Shown here: positions 8,206 to 17,713 of the stretch, piece by piece
Numbering within the stretch: the stretch's first letter is position 1
How the letters are laid out: each line of letters starts with the position of its first letter
Assembly: GCA_964581385.1 (NCBI GenBank)
Contig: CAZOOK010000002.1
Coordinates: 186,001 to 250,000 of the forward strand
Reading direction: 5' to 3'
Source: CAZOOK01 sp964581385
Lineage (GTDB): Bacteria > Pseudomonadota > Gammaproteobacteria > Nevskiales > Nevskiaceae
Length of the DNA stretch: 64,000 nucleotides
The notes under the pieces: generated by a model
Seen by the model: only the letters and a program-made list of their open reading frames with translations
What the model was told of the DNA's origin: nothing
The model's database searches: none
Position numbers and translations under genes: made by a program

Positions 8206-9720
8206 ATGCCATTCAGAAGCATTCCGCGCATCCTTGTGGCGCTGCTCGCGGCAGCGTTGGCGGCGTCTCTCAACCTCGAAGCAACGAGTCTCTATGGTGC
8301 CGGTCTTTCGGTCGACTCTTCGATGTATCTGCGCACTGCACAATCTCTGGTAGACGGGCATGGGATACCCGAGTGGATGGTACTTTGGCCACCGTTTTAT
8401 CCAAGCATGCTGGCGTTAGGAAGCGCAATCTCAGGGCACAGCAATTTGCAAATGTGTGCGCGCATTTATGCTGCGCTTTTCCATGGGCTTATCGTTCTTG
8501 CCTCGGCATGGCTACTCGACCGCCAGCGCATGCGAAACTTCTTCCTATACGGCTCCGGCTTGATCGCCGTAGCGGTTTGCGAGCCGCTGTTCGACACGGC
8601 GATCTGGGCAACCTCTGAAGCCACCTTCGTATTTTCAACTCTGATGGCATTGGGCTTTCTTGATGTGGCCGTTATTAGTCGCCGTTGGAAGTATCTATTT
8701 CTTGCGGCTGTCTTTTCCGCGGCCGCGACCGTGACGCGTTATATAGGGGTCACACTCATTTTGACCGGTGGGTTCGTTTTGATTTTCTGGCATGCGGAGC
8801 GGCAAGAGAATCGGCGATTCATCTTGCCCTTTCTTGGAGCCAGCACTATCCCGCTAGTAATATGGGTAATCCGAAATCACCGCTTGACGGGAACCTTGAC
8901 GGGCACCCGCTCCGTCGCGTCATCTCACCCTTTCCACAGTGAACTCTTGCTCGCGGTCCAGACTGTAATCAAGTGGCCTTCTTTGCGCATCGCAAGTGCA
9001 GTTGCTTTCGGAACCGCGGTTCTATTTGCCGTAAACGGGAGGATGAAGAGAGTAAAAAAATATTCTGAAGGCGAATTTTCGCAGCCAATGTTTGCTTTGC
9101 TTTGGTTTTCCCTGATATTCATAGCTTCAATTGCCATTCTCGAATGTCTGATTCAGTTCGATGAACCTAATTTTCGCTTGATGATTCCCGTCACAGGCGC
9201 GGCCTTTCTCTACATGCTCGCATGGTGCGATCGTTTGGTCGGTTGGATGGAAGAATATAGACGCTGGATAGGAAGAGCCACTGCCGCGGTGCTCAGCGCC
9301 ATTCTGATTGTGGGGCCGTTGTCGAGCACCTTCTCCGCTGCACGCGCCGATTCCATTGAAGGCGCTGGAGGTTTCAATACTCGTTACTGGCACGAACATC
9401 CGTTGATCAACTATGTTTCCCGGAATCCGACCGATCGGAAATTCGCGAGTAATACGCCGGAGGTCTTTTATCTTTTGCTGGGAAAGGATGTTGCGCTAAC
9501 ACCAAAGAAGCAATCAGATGAAAGATATCCGCAAGGACTCGACGGAACATGGCCGGAGCAGCCTCATACATTGCTGGCGTGGTTTGGACGGAATGCGTGG
9601 AGAAGCTATCTGGTTGATCTTGATTCGCTCTCAAATGTCGCGGATATGCAATTGGTAATGGACTTTTCTGACGCCGTATTGCTCGACGTGTCGCCTCATT
9701 CCGGGAATCATGAGAAGTAG
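8206..9720 (+). CDS. GT-C membrane glycosyltransferase (GT39/ArnT-like)
   Basis: A 504-residue polytopic protein. A first helix is followed by a loop with SVDSSMYLRTAQSLVDG (Asp37) and WPPFYPSMLALG (residues 61-72). An acidic residue in the first loop and a P-P-x-Y-P motif before helix two are the usual marks of PMT/ArnT-type GT-C enzymes. About ten hydrophobic segments follow, then a periplasmic C-terminal domain of ~120 residues. ATG at 8206 was chosen because GAGAGAG lies just upstream; an in-frame TTG at 8173 lacks one. It would transfer a lipid-linked sugar to an acceptor in the periplasm; donor and acceptor are unknown. Confidence 0.65.
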   Translation: MPFRSIPRILVALLAAALAASLNLEATSLYGAGLSVDSSMYLRTAQSLVDGHGIPEWMVLWPPFYPSMLALGSAISGHSNLQMCARIYAALFHGLIVLASAWLLDRQRMRNFFLYGSGLIAVAVCEPLFDTAIWATSEATFVFSTLMALGFLDVAVISRRWKYLFLAAVFSAAATVTRYIGVTLILTGGFVLIFWHAERQENRRFILPFLGASTIPLVIWVIRNHRLTGTLTGTRSVASSHPFHSELLLAVQTVIKWPSLRIASAVAFGTAVLFAVNGRMKRVKKYSEGEFSQPMFALLWFSLIFIASIAILECLIQFDEPNFRLMIPVTGAAFLYMLAWCDRLVGWMEEYRRWIGRATAAVLSAILIVGPLSSTFSAARADSIEGAGGFNTRYWHEHPLINYVSRNPTDRKFASNTPEVFYLLLGKDVALTPKKQSDERYPQGLDGTWPEQPHTLLAWFGRNAWRSYLVDLDSLSNVADMQLVMDFSDAVLLDVSPHSGNHEK

Positions 9721-9856
9721 CGGCTTGGATGGCCGCTTCGGGTGTCGCGTCAAAATAACGCAAAAATCGTTCTAATAACATAAACTTCAGTATCGAATCG
9801 GCCGATATAAAGGGATGCATTGATGCTGTATCGTGTTATTTCCTTGGAAAAATCAC

Positions 9857-11038
9857 ATGTCGAAAAAAAGTGACGAGCCTTTCCTGGTATTTGGTGCTCC
9901 GCAGATCTGTGAGGAGGAAATTGCAGAAGTAGAAGCTTGCATGCGATCCGGATGGTTGGGAACAGGACCACGCGTCGCGCGCTTTGAATCCGAATTTGCA
10001 GCCTACAAGGGCACGGTGCCGGCAAGAGTAGCTGCCGTCAATTCCTGTACCGCGGCGCTGCACGTTAGTATGGTCGCTGCTGGGCTAGAACCCGGAGCGG
10101 AGGTCATCACTACGCCGCTGACCTTCTGTGCAACCGTCAATGCGATCATCCACGCGGGACTGTCGCCAGTCCTTGCTGATGTCGACCCTGTTACGCAGAA
10201 CATCGATCCCGATGCCATCGAAGCAGCTATTACTCCTCGTACCCAAGCGATCCTGCCCGTGCATTTTGCCGGTCGGCCCTGTGACATGGATCGCATCATG
10301 TCTATCGCTGATAAACATAATCTGGTCGTCATAGAAGACTGCGCACATGCCATCGAGGCGGAATACCATGGCCGCAAAACCGGCACCTTCGGAGATTTTG
10401 GCTGCTTCAGCTTTTACGTAACGAAGAATGTTATTACCGGCGAGGGCGGAATGATTCTGGGCCGCGTTGATCATCACATCGCCCGTGCCCGCACGCTCGC
10501 ACTGCACGGAATGAGCAGGGACGCTTGGCACCGATTCGGTGACAAAGGTTATCAGCACTACCAAGTGGTCGAGTGTGGCTTCAAGTACAACATGATGGAC
10601 ATTCAGGCGGCCATTGGCATACATCAACTCGCGCGCGTCGAGCAGAACTGGAAACGACGTGCCGAAATTTGGGGGGAATATATCGACGCGTTCCGTCAAT
10701 CCCCAATTGGGTTACCAGCGCCACCCGAACCTGATACGCGTCATGCCCACCACCTGTTCACGGTACACGTCGACGAAGCAGCATGCGGAATATCGCGTGA
10801 CGAGCTACTGGAGACTATGAACAGCGAACGCATCGGCAGTGGTGTCCACTACCTTTCGATTCCCGAGCATCCCTATTATCAGACCCGCTACGGCTGGCAG
10901 CCGCATAACTGGCCGAATGCGATGCGCATCGGGCGCCAGACCATGAGTCTTCCACTGTCGGCTAAACTAACGGATTCGGATGTTGCGCGCATCATCGGCT
11001 GTGTCAACAACGCCCTGCGTCAGCAGTTACCGACCTAA
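9857..11038 (+). CDS. DegT/DnrJ/EryC1/StrS-family PLP aminotransferase
   Basis: A 393-residue enzyme with all family landmarks: GWLGTGPRVARFESEFAAY near the N-terminus, the substrate and PLP phosphate region NSCTAALH, Asp161 in VVIEDCAHA (salt bridge to the PLP ring nitrogen) and Lys190 in FYVTKNVITGEGG (Schiff base). ArnB and PseC belong to this family and convert nucleotide-linked keto-sugars to amino-sugars. ATG at 9857 has GGAAAAA eight bases upstream and is preferred over the TTG-type start at 9833. It is followed directly by a FemAB-like acyltransferase, which could acylate the new amine. No sugar dehydratase gene is nearby, so the keto-sugar must come from elsewhere. Confidence 0.9.
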   Translation: MSKKSDEPFLVFGAPQICEEEIAEVEACMRSGWLGTGPRVARFESEFAAYKGTVPARVAAVNSCTAALHVSMVAAGLEPGAEVITTPLTFCATVNAIIHAGLSPVLADVDPVTQNIDPDAIEAAITPRTQAILPVHFAGRPCDMDRIMSIADKHNLVVIEDCAHAIEAEYHGRKTGTFGDFGCFSFYVTKNVITGEGGMILGRVDHHIARARTLALHGMSRDAWHRFGDKGYQHYQVVECGFKYNMMDIQAAIGIHQLARVEQNWKRRAEIWGEYIDAFRQSPIGLPAPPEPDTRHAHHLFTVHVDEAACGISRDELLETMNSERIGSGVHYLSIPEHPYYQTRYGWQPHNWPNAMRIGRQTMSLPLSAKLTDSDVARIIGCVNNALRQQLPT

Positions 11039-11050
11039 CTGATATAAACG

Positions 11051-12070
11051 ATGACCCAATGTCTCGTACGCGAGCTTCACGACCAGCCCGCTGACTGGGC
11101 ACCGCCATCGCCTTCCAGTTGCGGACTCGATGTCTGGCACACCGAACCTGCGCTAACGTGGATAGGCGATTTTCTGAGAGCGAAATCGTCGTGGCTGGAA
11201 GTCAGCGACGCTATGGGCCGTGCCGGTCTGCGCTTTGTGGTGCGGCATTTGCCACTGGGTGTGCTTCTAGGATCGGCGTACCCATACGGCGCTATTGAAG
11301 GCGACGTCACATGCTTCTTGCGCAATCTTGAGGCCATCCGGTCAGCACTGTTACGCCAACGCATCGTGCGCCTGGAAATTCCCTTCACTGGCGAATACCT
11401 CACACAGTTCCCGGAACCAATACCTCCAGGCGCAGATGGAACAATGGGACAACGGCTAGCCGCGGTACGCCAAGTTTTAGATCTCAGTGCGTTTTCGTCC
11501 GATCAGGATCTCGAGAAAAGTTTTGAACCCAATCTGCGGTGGGCGCTTCGCAAATCAATACGCAGCGGCTGCAAGGTCAGAGCGGCCACTTTGAATGACG
11601 TTCCCATCGTGCAATCCCTCTATGAAACGACGATGCGGGCGAAAGGAGCGCCGGTCAACTATGGCGCGGAACGCTTTTCCGGGATCATCGAAAGTCTGAC
11701 GTCACGCGATCTTGGATGCGTTTACCTCGGCACGGTCAACGACGCTCCGGCAGGAATGGCTGCCGTAATCGGTGGGGCAAATTCACAGCACCTGGTGCAG
11801 GTTGCAGTCCCGCCGCAATGGCATCCGACCAGACTCGGCGAACTGCTCATCGCGACAACCATCCGCGATGCGCTCGCGAGACATAAGCGCTTTTTCGATT
11901 TCATGGCCAGCCCCATAGAAGATGAGGGATTGATTGCGTTCAAGCGCAAATGGGGAGGTACCACGGAACCAATTCATCACCTTGTTATTCCAGCCGCCCC
12001 GTTAATCGCGCAGGCCATAGATGGTGCGCGCTGGATAAATCGCAAGCTGGCAAAGCATCATGTTCGTTGA
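11051..12070 (+). CDS. FemAB-like GNAT-fold acyltransferase
   Basis: A 339-residue protein. The C-terminal half reads as an Acetyltransf_6/FemAB-like domain: LRWALRKSIRSGCKVR, a substrate helix with YETTMRAKG, CVYLGTVNDAPAGMAAVIGG, and the ending FFDFMASPIEDEGLIAFKRK, which mirrors the family's D-F...G-L...F-K-x-K/R pattern. FemAB proteins add amino acids from aminoacyl-tRNA to peptidoglycan, and related GNAT proteins in polysaccharide clusters are thought to acylate amino-sugars. It lies 12 bases after an aminotransferase gene and its end overlaps the flippase gene by 11 bases, so the three are probably translated together. The N-terminal ~120 residues are diverged. Confidence 0.7.
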   Translation: MTQCLVRELHDQPADWAPPSPSSCGLDVWHTEPALTWIGDFLRAKSSWLEVSDAMGRAGLRFVVRHLPLGVLLGSAYPYGAIEGDVTCFLRNLEAIRSALLRQRIVRLEIPFTGEYLTQFPEPIPPGADGTMGQRLAAVRQVLDLSAFSSDQDLEKSFEPNLRWALRKSIRSGCKVRAATLNDVPIVQSLYETTMRAKGAPVNYGAERFSGIIESLTSRDLGCVYLGTVNDAPAGMAAVIGGANSQHLVQVAVPPQWHPTRLGELLIATTIRDALARHKRFFDFMASPIEDEGLIAFKRKWGGTTEPIHHLVIPAAPLIAQAIDGARWINRKLAKHHVR

Positions 12071-13490
12071 AAGATTGTTTCGGTTTCTGCAACTTTTTGC
12101 GACCAATGCGTTAACCAAAGTATGCTGGGCTGCATCGCTGATTTTGCTGCTTCGCAGTCTTGGGCCAGAGCAGTTCGGCACACTAGTCACTCTTTGGGCC
12201 TTATCAAGCCTCGCAGCAGGTGTGACAGACTTGGGCGTCAGTCAAGTATTGCTTCGTGAAGGCGCGCGGCAACCCGAAATCGCTCGTTCTCTGGCAAAAC
12301 AGGTGCTGCGGATTCAAATTGGCGTCTCTGTTCTAGTTGCGATCTTGTTGATGACGTATGCGGAATATGTAATTCCCGTCAAGGGAGTCTCCGCTTCGAC
12401 ACGCGTCTGGATCATCTTCTGCGCTGTGGCAGCATCACTAATTGACCGCTTCCAGAATCTATTTACCGTGTTCAGCCAACTCACCGGCGGCTTCAAACGC
12501 TATATGCGATGGCGCTCGCTCGGCTTTGTTGCGGCATTAGCTGGATTTGGCATTACGGTACGCGCCAATGGTGGATTGGCCGGCGTCAGTTCTGTATATC
12601 TGTTCGCAATGGCGGCAACCTCAATTTTTATGGGGCAATCAACTTGGAACGCCCTCCCCGATTCCGGAACATCTTCTGCCGAGCACAAATCAATAGATCT
12701 GCTCCGCAACGGTCTTCCGTTCCTTTCGGTATCTGTGCTGACGCTTGCATACGGACGGGTCGAAGTTTCCATACTTGGTAGCATCGGCCAAATCAGTATG
12801 GCCGGAACCTATCACGCCATTTATCAAATCGTTCTGCTCGCATACTCCCTGTCAGCCATTTGGTTTACCGTGGTATATCCAAAGCTCTACGAGTACCGCG
12901 GCGACAAGCTACTGTTGTCAAGTGACTTCTCGACTTGTGCACGGTCGTTGGCGTTCCTGGCTTGGTGCTGTGCCTTGCCGCTGTTTCTCTATGCGAAGCC
13001 GATTAGCGCTATTATTGTTGGCGGCGACTCGGCTGCAGCTATCCAACTCCTCCGATGGCTGGCACTATTAATTCTGCTGATGCCCGGCACCGCGGCGCTG
13101 AACTTCCTGTTGCCTCTTGATCTGATATGGCAGCGCGTTATATGCGATGCCTTGGGGATTGCCGTAACCGTATCAGGTGTCTTGCTGGCAGCATCTGCGG
13201 GATCAATGATCGGGATCGCGCTTTCGGCTACCGTTGGATACGCTTCTGCAATTGCCGTGGCCTCTTTTTTTGTGAGGAAAAGTGTTTCCATAAATTGGCA
13301 TGTTCCATGGTGTGCTCTTTCGTCATTGGCGTGTCGCGCCCTGCCCTTAGGCGCGCTGCTATGGGCTTTATCCATCCCATGGTGGATCGGGAGCTGTATT
13401 TACTTGACGCTTTTCTTCACAGCCACTCTGTTGACAGGCTATTTTTCTCCGAAAGAGATCGCTATATGGCGTCAGCTTCGCACAGGCTAA
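12060..13490 (+). CDS. Wzx-type oligosaccharide flippase
   Basis: A 476-residue polytopic protein with about 12-14 hydrophobic segments. The N-terminus (NALTKVCWAASLILLLRSLGPEQFGTLVTLWALSSL) is the standard opening of polysaccharide_synt/MVF-superfamily flippases, with R-x-L-G-P-x-x-F-G. Such proteins flip undecaprenyl-diphosphate-linked oligosaccharides to the periplasmic face. Its presence implies that the island builds a lipid-linked glycan in the cytoplasm, to be used outside by polymerases or GT-C or oligosaccharyl transferases. The gene overlaps its upstream neighbour by 11 bases. Confidence 0.85.
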   Translation: MFVERLFRFLQLFATNALTKVCWAASLILLLRSLGPEQFGTLVTLWALSSLAAGVTDLGVSQVLLREGARQPEIARSLAKQVLRIQIGVSVLVAILLMTYAEYVIPVKGVSASTRVWIIFCAVAASLIDRFQNLFTVFSQLTGGFKRYMRWRSLGFVAALAGFGITVRANGGLAGVSSVYLFAMAATSIFMGQSTWNALPDSGTSSAEHKSIDLLRNGLPFLSVSVLTLAYGRVEVSILGSIGQISMAGTYHAIYQIVLLAYSLSAIWFTVVYPKLYEYRGDKLLLSSDFSTCARSLAFLAWCCALPLFLYAKPISAIIVGGDSAAAIQLLRWLALLILLMPGTAALNFLLPLDLIWQRVICDALGIAVTVSGVLLAASAGSMIGIALSATVGYASAIAVASFFVRKSVSINWHVPWCALSSLACRALPLGALLWALSIPWWIGSCIYLTLFFTATLLTGYFSPKEIAIWRQLRTG

Positions 13491-13513
13491 TTGCTCGATA
13501 ACGGTTAGATGCC

Positions 13514-14275
13514 ATGCACTTCCGAAAGGTGGAGAAACACTACGACCAGCTGGCACAATTTGGCCCCTATGGAACATTAGCTCCACACAATCGGGGTGGG
13601 CAAAAAGCGCAATATGTGGCCGCTGTTTTCGATGCGGCATTGATACCGGCATTATTGAATGCCGGCCAATTTAAAGCGCTTCTTGATTTTGGCTGCGGAA
13701 CAGGGATCTTCCTGCACAAGAGTGCGATGATTGGCGATTTCCTAGTCGGAATTGATCTTTCCAGCGGCATTCTTGAAACCGCGCGAAACTTTTGCGCGGG
13801 AATCTCCAATATCATCTTTGCCAAGGTCGATGGCATGCGGCTTCCGTTTGACGCTCACTCGTTTGACCGGGTCATTGCGAGAGAATCGCTCTGTTATGTC
13901 CCTGACGAAAAACTAATAGAGGTGTTAGCCGAAATTTATCGTGTTTTAACACCTGGCGGAATCTTTCTTCTACTTGACCAGATTTCCGTAAGCCCTAAGT
14001 GGCGACAACATCCCGATGCTCCAAATCTGACAAAGCGGCCATCCAACGTTATTCAGCGCGCGCTCTCGACTGCCGGCTTTCATGTTGAAGAGGAGCGGGT
14101 TGTGCGCGCACCGAGATTTCCGTGGATATACTTGATTTGGATCGGCTTTATTAGTAGCCGATATATCAGTAGATTAGCTCGGGCTGAGGTGGCTTGGCAT
14201 AGACGTACATCGTTGATGAGTGGACGTCGCTGGCATAACTCACTATTTATTGCCCGGAAGCCAGTCAATGAGTAG
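13514..14275 (+). CDS. Class I SAM-dependent methyltransferase
   Basis: A 253-residue methyltransferase with motif I LLDFGCGTGIFLHKS, the acidic strand-two end VGIDLSSGILE, motif II-like DGMRLPFDAHSFDRVIARES and motif III LTPGGIFLLLDQ. This is the Methyltransf_11 build. It is not closely similar to the methyltransferase at 7.4 kb. It sits between the flippase and the second FemAB-like gene, whose start it overlaps by 8 bases. A sugar O- or N-methyl transfer is the simplest guess; the sequence does not fix the substrate. Confidence 0.78.
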   Translation: MHFRKVEKHYDQLAQFGPYGTLAPHNRGGQKAQYVAAVFDAALIPALLNAGQFKALLDFGCGTGIFLHKSAMIGDFLVGIDLSSGILETARNFCAGISNIIFAKVDGMRLPFDAHSFDRVIARESLCYVPDEKLIEVLAEIYRVLTPGGIFLLLDQISVSPKWRQHPDAPNLTKRPSNVIQRALSTAGFHVEEERVVRAPRFPWIYLIWIGFISSRYISRLARAEVAWHRRTSLMSGRRWHNSLFIARKPVNE

Positions 14276-15299
14276 TCTTGTCGCAAAGAAAATTGACGTG
14301 GCAACTTACCAAAATTTTCTTGCGGCGAGTAACCATTCAGCGTTTCATCGCATGGAATGGGTACAGCTCTTAGTGCGATGCTTCAAGCTTAAGCTGGTAC
14401 TCGTTGGTTTCTTTTCCGGCGATCGGTTAGTAGCCGTTTCACCTGTTGTTGGCCGCCGACTGGGACTAATACCAATCTGGGGCGCTCCACTGAGAAAAAT
14501 TGGCACTCCTGCGGCAACTCCACTATGCAGTCCTGCGGAATATTGTGCTGAAGCTGGACATGCCTTAAGAATCTGGGCGCGCGCCAATAATGTCGCCTAC
14601 TTGCAGGCGACGGTTCCCGCCAATATTCCCGTTGAAGGTCTGCATATAAACCGCAAAGAAATTTTGTATAACCTGGAGCTCGATCTCACCCCGCCACTGG
14701 AAGAGCTCTGGTCCACGTTAGCACAACAAAAATCGTGCGTGCGGGCCGCTCTTCGGAATGGCGTCAGACTGCATTGGAAACGTGGGCGGGCTTTGCTTGA
14801 TAGCCTTAGCCCCATGTTAAGAGACACCTACGAAAAGCAGGGAATTGAACCTAACCATCCCCTTCGGCTATACGAAGAGATTCTTGAAAGACAAAATGAG
14901 CTTGGAATTGGTCTACTATGCGCGACTCATCAAGGGCAAGTCATAAGCATGATTTGGACGCTGCATGACAGCAATACATGCTATTACTGGGATGCCGTTT
15001 CCCTGAATCGCGCCAGAGACGTTAAAGCCAATCATTTACTGGTTTGGTGCCTCATTCGTTGGGCCAAAAATAGAGGATTGAAAACCCTTGACTTTGTCGG
15101 TGGCGGAATTGGCAGAGAAGGCAATCGACCCGGCATCGGGCGATTTAAGCAGTCTATGGGCGCCAAACCAAAAACTTACAACGTATTTTATTGGTATAAC
15201 CCGCTGCTCGGCATAGCTCTTGATATTTATCGTCTCTTGCAGCGTGTCAAAATGAGCCGGTCGCGTAATCCGACAATCAATGAACCTGCACAACGCTGA
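14268..15299 (+). CDS. FemAB-like GNAT-fold acyltransferase, second copy
   Basis: A 343-residue protein with a two-lobed FemAB layout. An N-terminal GNAT-like half includes NHSAFHRMEWVQLL, VLVGFFSGDRLVAVSPVV and WGAPLRKIGTPAATPL. A second half has TYEKQGIEPNHPLRLYEEIL, GLLCATHQGQVISMIW, CYYWDAVS and the closing TLDFVGGGI...GRFKQSMGAKP, matching the family's D-F-x-G...F-K-x-x-x-G-A/G ending. ATG at 14268 has GGAAG eight bases upstream and overlaps the methyltransferase stop. It overlaps the next aminotransferase gene by 20 bases, giving a second acyltransferase/aminotransferase pair. Relatives include the PEP-CTERM-associated FemAB proteins. Donor unknown. Confidence 0.72.
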   Translation: MSSLVAKKIDVATYQNFLAASNHSAFHRMEWVQLLVRCFKLKLVLVGFFSGDRLVAVSPVVGRRLGLIPIWGAPLRKIGTPAATPLCSPAEYCAEAGHALRIWARANNVAYLQATVPANIPVEGLHINRKEILYNLELDLTPPLEELWSTLAQQKSCVRAALRNGVRLHWKRGRALLDSLSPMLRDTYEKQGIEPNHPLRLYEEILERQNELGIGLLCATHQGQVISMIWTLHDSNTCYYWDAVSLNRARDVKANHLLVWCLIRWAKNRGLKTLDFVGGGIGREGNRPGIGRFKQSMGAKPKTYNVFYWYNPLLGIALDIYRLLQRVKMSRSRNPTINEPAQR

Positions 15300-16506
15300 T
15301 CGCTTTCAACCTGAGAAGCCGGATCGCTACCGGCTGCCGCCGGTTGTCCAACCGAACTGGCGGCTGAGAGATCTTGAGGGTGCGTTGCGCCCAGACAAGC
15401 TTGATCGCTTGACCGATCAAATCCGAAGCCGATATGGCGTGCGCTATTGCGTCCTTTTAGATCGTGCGCGATCTGGGCTCTTCTTGCTCGCCAAGCTCCG
15501 CGAACTTTCGGGGGAGTGGCTACTAACGTCGATCATGCATCGCCCAACAGCGGTACTGTTACGCCAGTATTGCGCTGGACTGGCGTTCGTCGACGTACGA
15601 TCAGACTTTACAGTTGATCCTGCGTCCGTAGAGCGCATGATCACGGCCGGTAGCAGGGCTCTCGTTGCTACCCATACGTATGGAAAAGCGGCTGATGTAC
15701 GAACTCTTCGCCGGCTTGCTGATAGAAATAATTTGTTTTTGATAGAGAACGCGGTCCATCTTGCCGGAGGAGCTTCAGTCGACGGCCGTTTGCTCGGCAG
15801 CTGGGGCGACGCAGCGATTCTCAGCTTCAATGTGGACAAACCGTTGGGGGCAATTCTGGGCGGCGCTTTGCTTACCAATCGGGAAGACGTCTGGCGTTCT
15901 GTATCCTCCCAGCCCCTGAGCGTCCCAAACACGAAAGAAACCTGGGATCGAATCTTCAGCACTTACCTTGCATATCGCCTGAAGCCAGCGATCCTTCGAC
16001 TAGGTTTGGGCCAATCTCATCGCGCGGCATCTGACAGCGTGAACGAAACGGAAGCGTTTCGGCTGGACAGCTATGCGACTTATCAACCTCGTGCTATCCA
16101 TAATCTACAGGCCACAATTGCTCTGAACTGCTTTCTAAAGCAGGACAATGTCATTTCCAAACGCCAACACAATGCGGAAAAGCTGAGCGCTGCGTTGAGA
16201 GATATTCGGGAACTGCAGCTGCCGGAATCGACAGCTCAGCAACCGCATACCTTTACCTATTATCCGATTATGCTGGGGACCCATGATCGTCTGGAGTTGG
16301 GTAGCAAGCTCGCGCAATTGGGAATCGAAACAAAATGGCGCTACCCCCCTTTGCATCTTCAGCGGGATTTTTCTGATATCCGCCGCGATACTTTACCGAT
16401 AACTGAGATTATTTGGCGTAAGCACCTGCTTCTCCCGGCAGGCCCATGGAGCAACGATTCGCAGATTGATTATCTAGCGAATGCACTCCATTCATTGCTC
16501 CCTTGA
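15280..16506 (+). CDS. Diverged DegT-family PLP protein with Asn at the PLP-aspartate site
   Basis: A 408-residue DegT/DnrJ/EryC1/StrS-family member. The Schiff-base lysine is present (Lys187 in FNVDKPLGAILGG), preceded by the usual LLGSWGDAAILSF strand. However, the segment that normally reads E-D-A/C-A-H reads LIENAVHLAGG, placing Asn157 where the family has the aspartate that holds the PLP ring nitrogen. The N-terminal phosphate-binding region (LLDRARSGLFLL) is also unusual. It could be a sugar aminotransferase, a PLP enzyme with altered chemistry, or inactive. It overlaps the FemAB-like gene by 20 bases and ends the plus-strand part of the glycan island. Confidence 0.78.
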   Translation: MNLHNADRFQPEKPDRYRLPPVVQPNWRLRDLEGALRPDKLDRLTDQIRSRYGVRYCVLLDRARSGLFLLAKLRELSGEWLLTSIMHRPTAVLLRQYCAGLAFVDVRSDFTVDPASVERMITAGSRALVATHTYGKAADVRTLRRLADRNNLFLIENAVHLAGGASVDGRLLGSWGDAAILSFNVDKPLGAILGGALLTNREDVWRSVSSQPLSVPNTKETWDRIFSTYLAYRLKPAILRLGLGQSHRAASDSVNETEAFRLDSYATYQPRAIHNLQATIALNCFLKQDNVISKRQHNAEKLSAALRDIRELQLPESTAQQPHTFTYYPIMLGTHDRLELGSKLAQLGIETKWRYPPLHLQRDFSDIRRDTLPITEIIWRKHLLLPAGPWSNDSQIDYLANALHSLLP

Positions 16507-16564
16507 GCTTACCTCGAACATACGGCTCATCAATATATAACTGACGATGGAATTTCAGAGTTTT

Positions 16565-17713
16565 TCAAAAATCACTCAAAAGAGATAAAATCTTAGGGCA
16601 CACTGTTGAATGCAGGGAAAATTTTTCAGCTGCGACCTCTAGAGCGTGGACGAAGGTCGCTGGCGGCGTCGAAAGCGCGCGTTGCAAAGCTGTACATAGC
16701 GCAGAAGCGCTGACTGCATCGGCGCAGAACCCGACTCCCCAATCGGGAACAATGCGGCTAAGGTCGCCGACCGGATTACAAATAACTGGGCACCCAAGCT
16801 TTAGAGCATCCGAAAACACCACGGGGATGCTTTCTATGCGTGAGGGGATGACAAGGTAATCAGCGTCGCAAATCACTCGTTCTGCAGATTTCTTATCGAG
16901 AAATCCCCCTACCGTAATCGGCCTGCCCGCTTTAATCAGCCGTTTCGCTTCACCGTCAATGTAGCTAGCCATCGCTCCACCGCCAAAAATATCAACTTGT
17001 GCAATGCGTGCCCAGTCTAATTCCTTCAACATAGCAAGCGCTTCGAGCAGAAGGTCGGGGCCCTTATTCGGATGCCAGCGGCCAAGAAACAGCAACCGAT
17101 AAGGAGGCCCAACAGCCAATGGCTTTTGTCGCCTGAGTTGCATGTTTCGGGTACTGGGCAGGAATTCAACGGGCAATCCGCAAATTGCTTCACTGTCCTC
17201 TGCGAGCAGAAGACCGTCCGCAAAGCGTCGATCAGCCTTTTGCATTACGCGAGCCAGCACTCTCCGCACAAGTGGAATACGTCCCAACGACCACACATCG
17301 CTACCAAGCATCCAAACCGAATAGGGGATACCGTGCTTACGTAGCAAGTGGTTCGCCCAAAAACCGCTGGGAAGCGCCCACAATGCAAGGCAGTAAGTAA
17401 CGCAGCCATCAGATGCCGCCAGCGATGCTGCGCGCATACCCGCTCGCAGCGTCGAAACGATTGCTAACGCCTCCCAAGGGCGCGAGGCCTGCAGCGTGGA
17501 CAAGGGCTTATCTGGGCTCCGATAACGGTATATTTTGAGATTTGTCGATGCAATTTCCACCACATCGACTGGCCCCGGCGCGACAACTCGCACTGGCAAG
17601 TATTGCGCAAGAGCCTCCACCAGATCGGCGACAAACGATCCCGCGGACTCGCTGCCGTCTCCGTTCTTGGGAAATGAAGTGGTGATGACAAGAAGGCATC
17701 GTGATGATTTCAT
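16565..17713 (-). CDS. GT4-family glycosyltransferase
   Basis: A 382-residue GT-B enzyme. The N-terminal domain opens with LLVITTSFPKNGDGSESAG, and the C-terminal GT1-type domain contains RLLFLGRWHPNKGPDLLLEAL, GGFLDKKSAERVICDADYLVIPSRIESIPVVFSDAL and GCPVICNPVGDL. The family's E-x7-E motif appears as ESIPVVFSD, with Asp at the second position. Such retaining enzymes add sugars from nucleotide donors to lipid-linked glycans on the cytoplasmic side. It is convergent with the DegT-family gene and lies 143 bases downstream of the GT2 gene on the same strand. No hairpin or gene was seen in that 143-base gap. Confidence 0.85.
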   Translation of the reverse strand: MKSSRCLLVITTSFPKNGDGSESAGSFVADLVEALAQYLPVRVVAPGPVDVVEIASTNLKIYRYRSPDKPLSTLQASRPWEALAIVSTLRAGMRAASLAASDGCVTYCLALWALPSGFWANHLLRKHGIPYSVWMLGSDVWSLGRIPLVRRVLARVMQKADRRFADGLLLAEDSEAICGLPVEFLPSTRNMQLRRQKPLAVGPPYRLLFLGRWHPNKGPDLLLEALAMLKELDWARIAQVDIFGGGAMASYIDGEAKRLIKAGRPITVGGFLDKKSAERVICDADYLVIPSRIESIPVVFSDALKLGCPVICNPVGDLSRIVPDWGVGFCADAVSASALCTALQRALSTPPATFVHALEVAAEKFSLHSTVCPKILSLLSDF

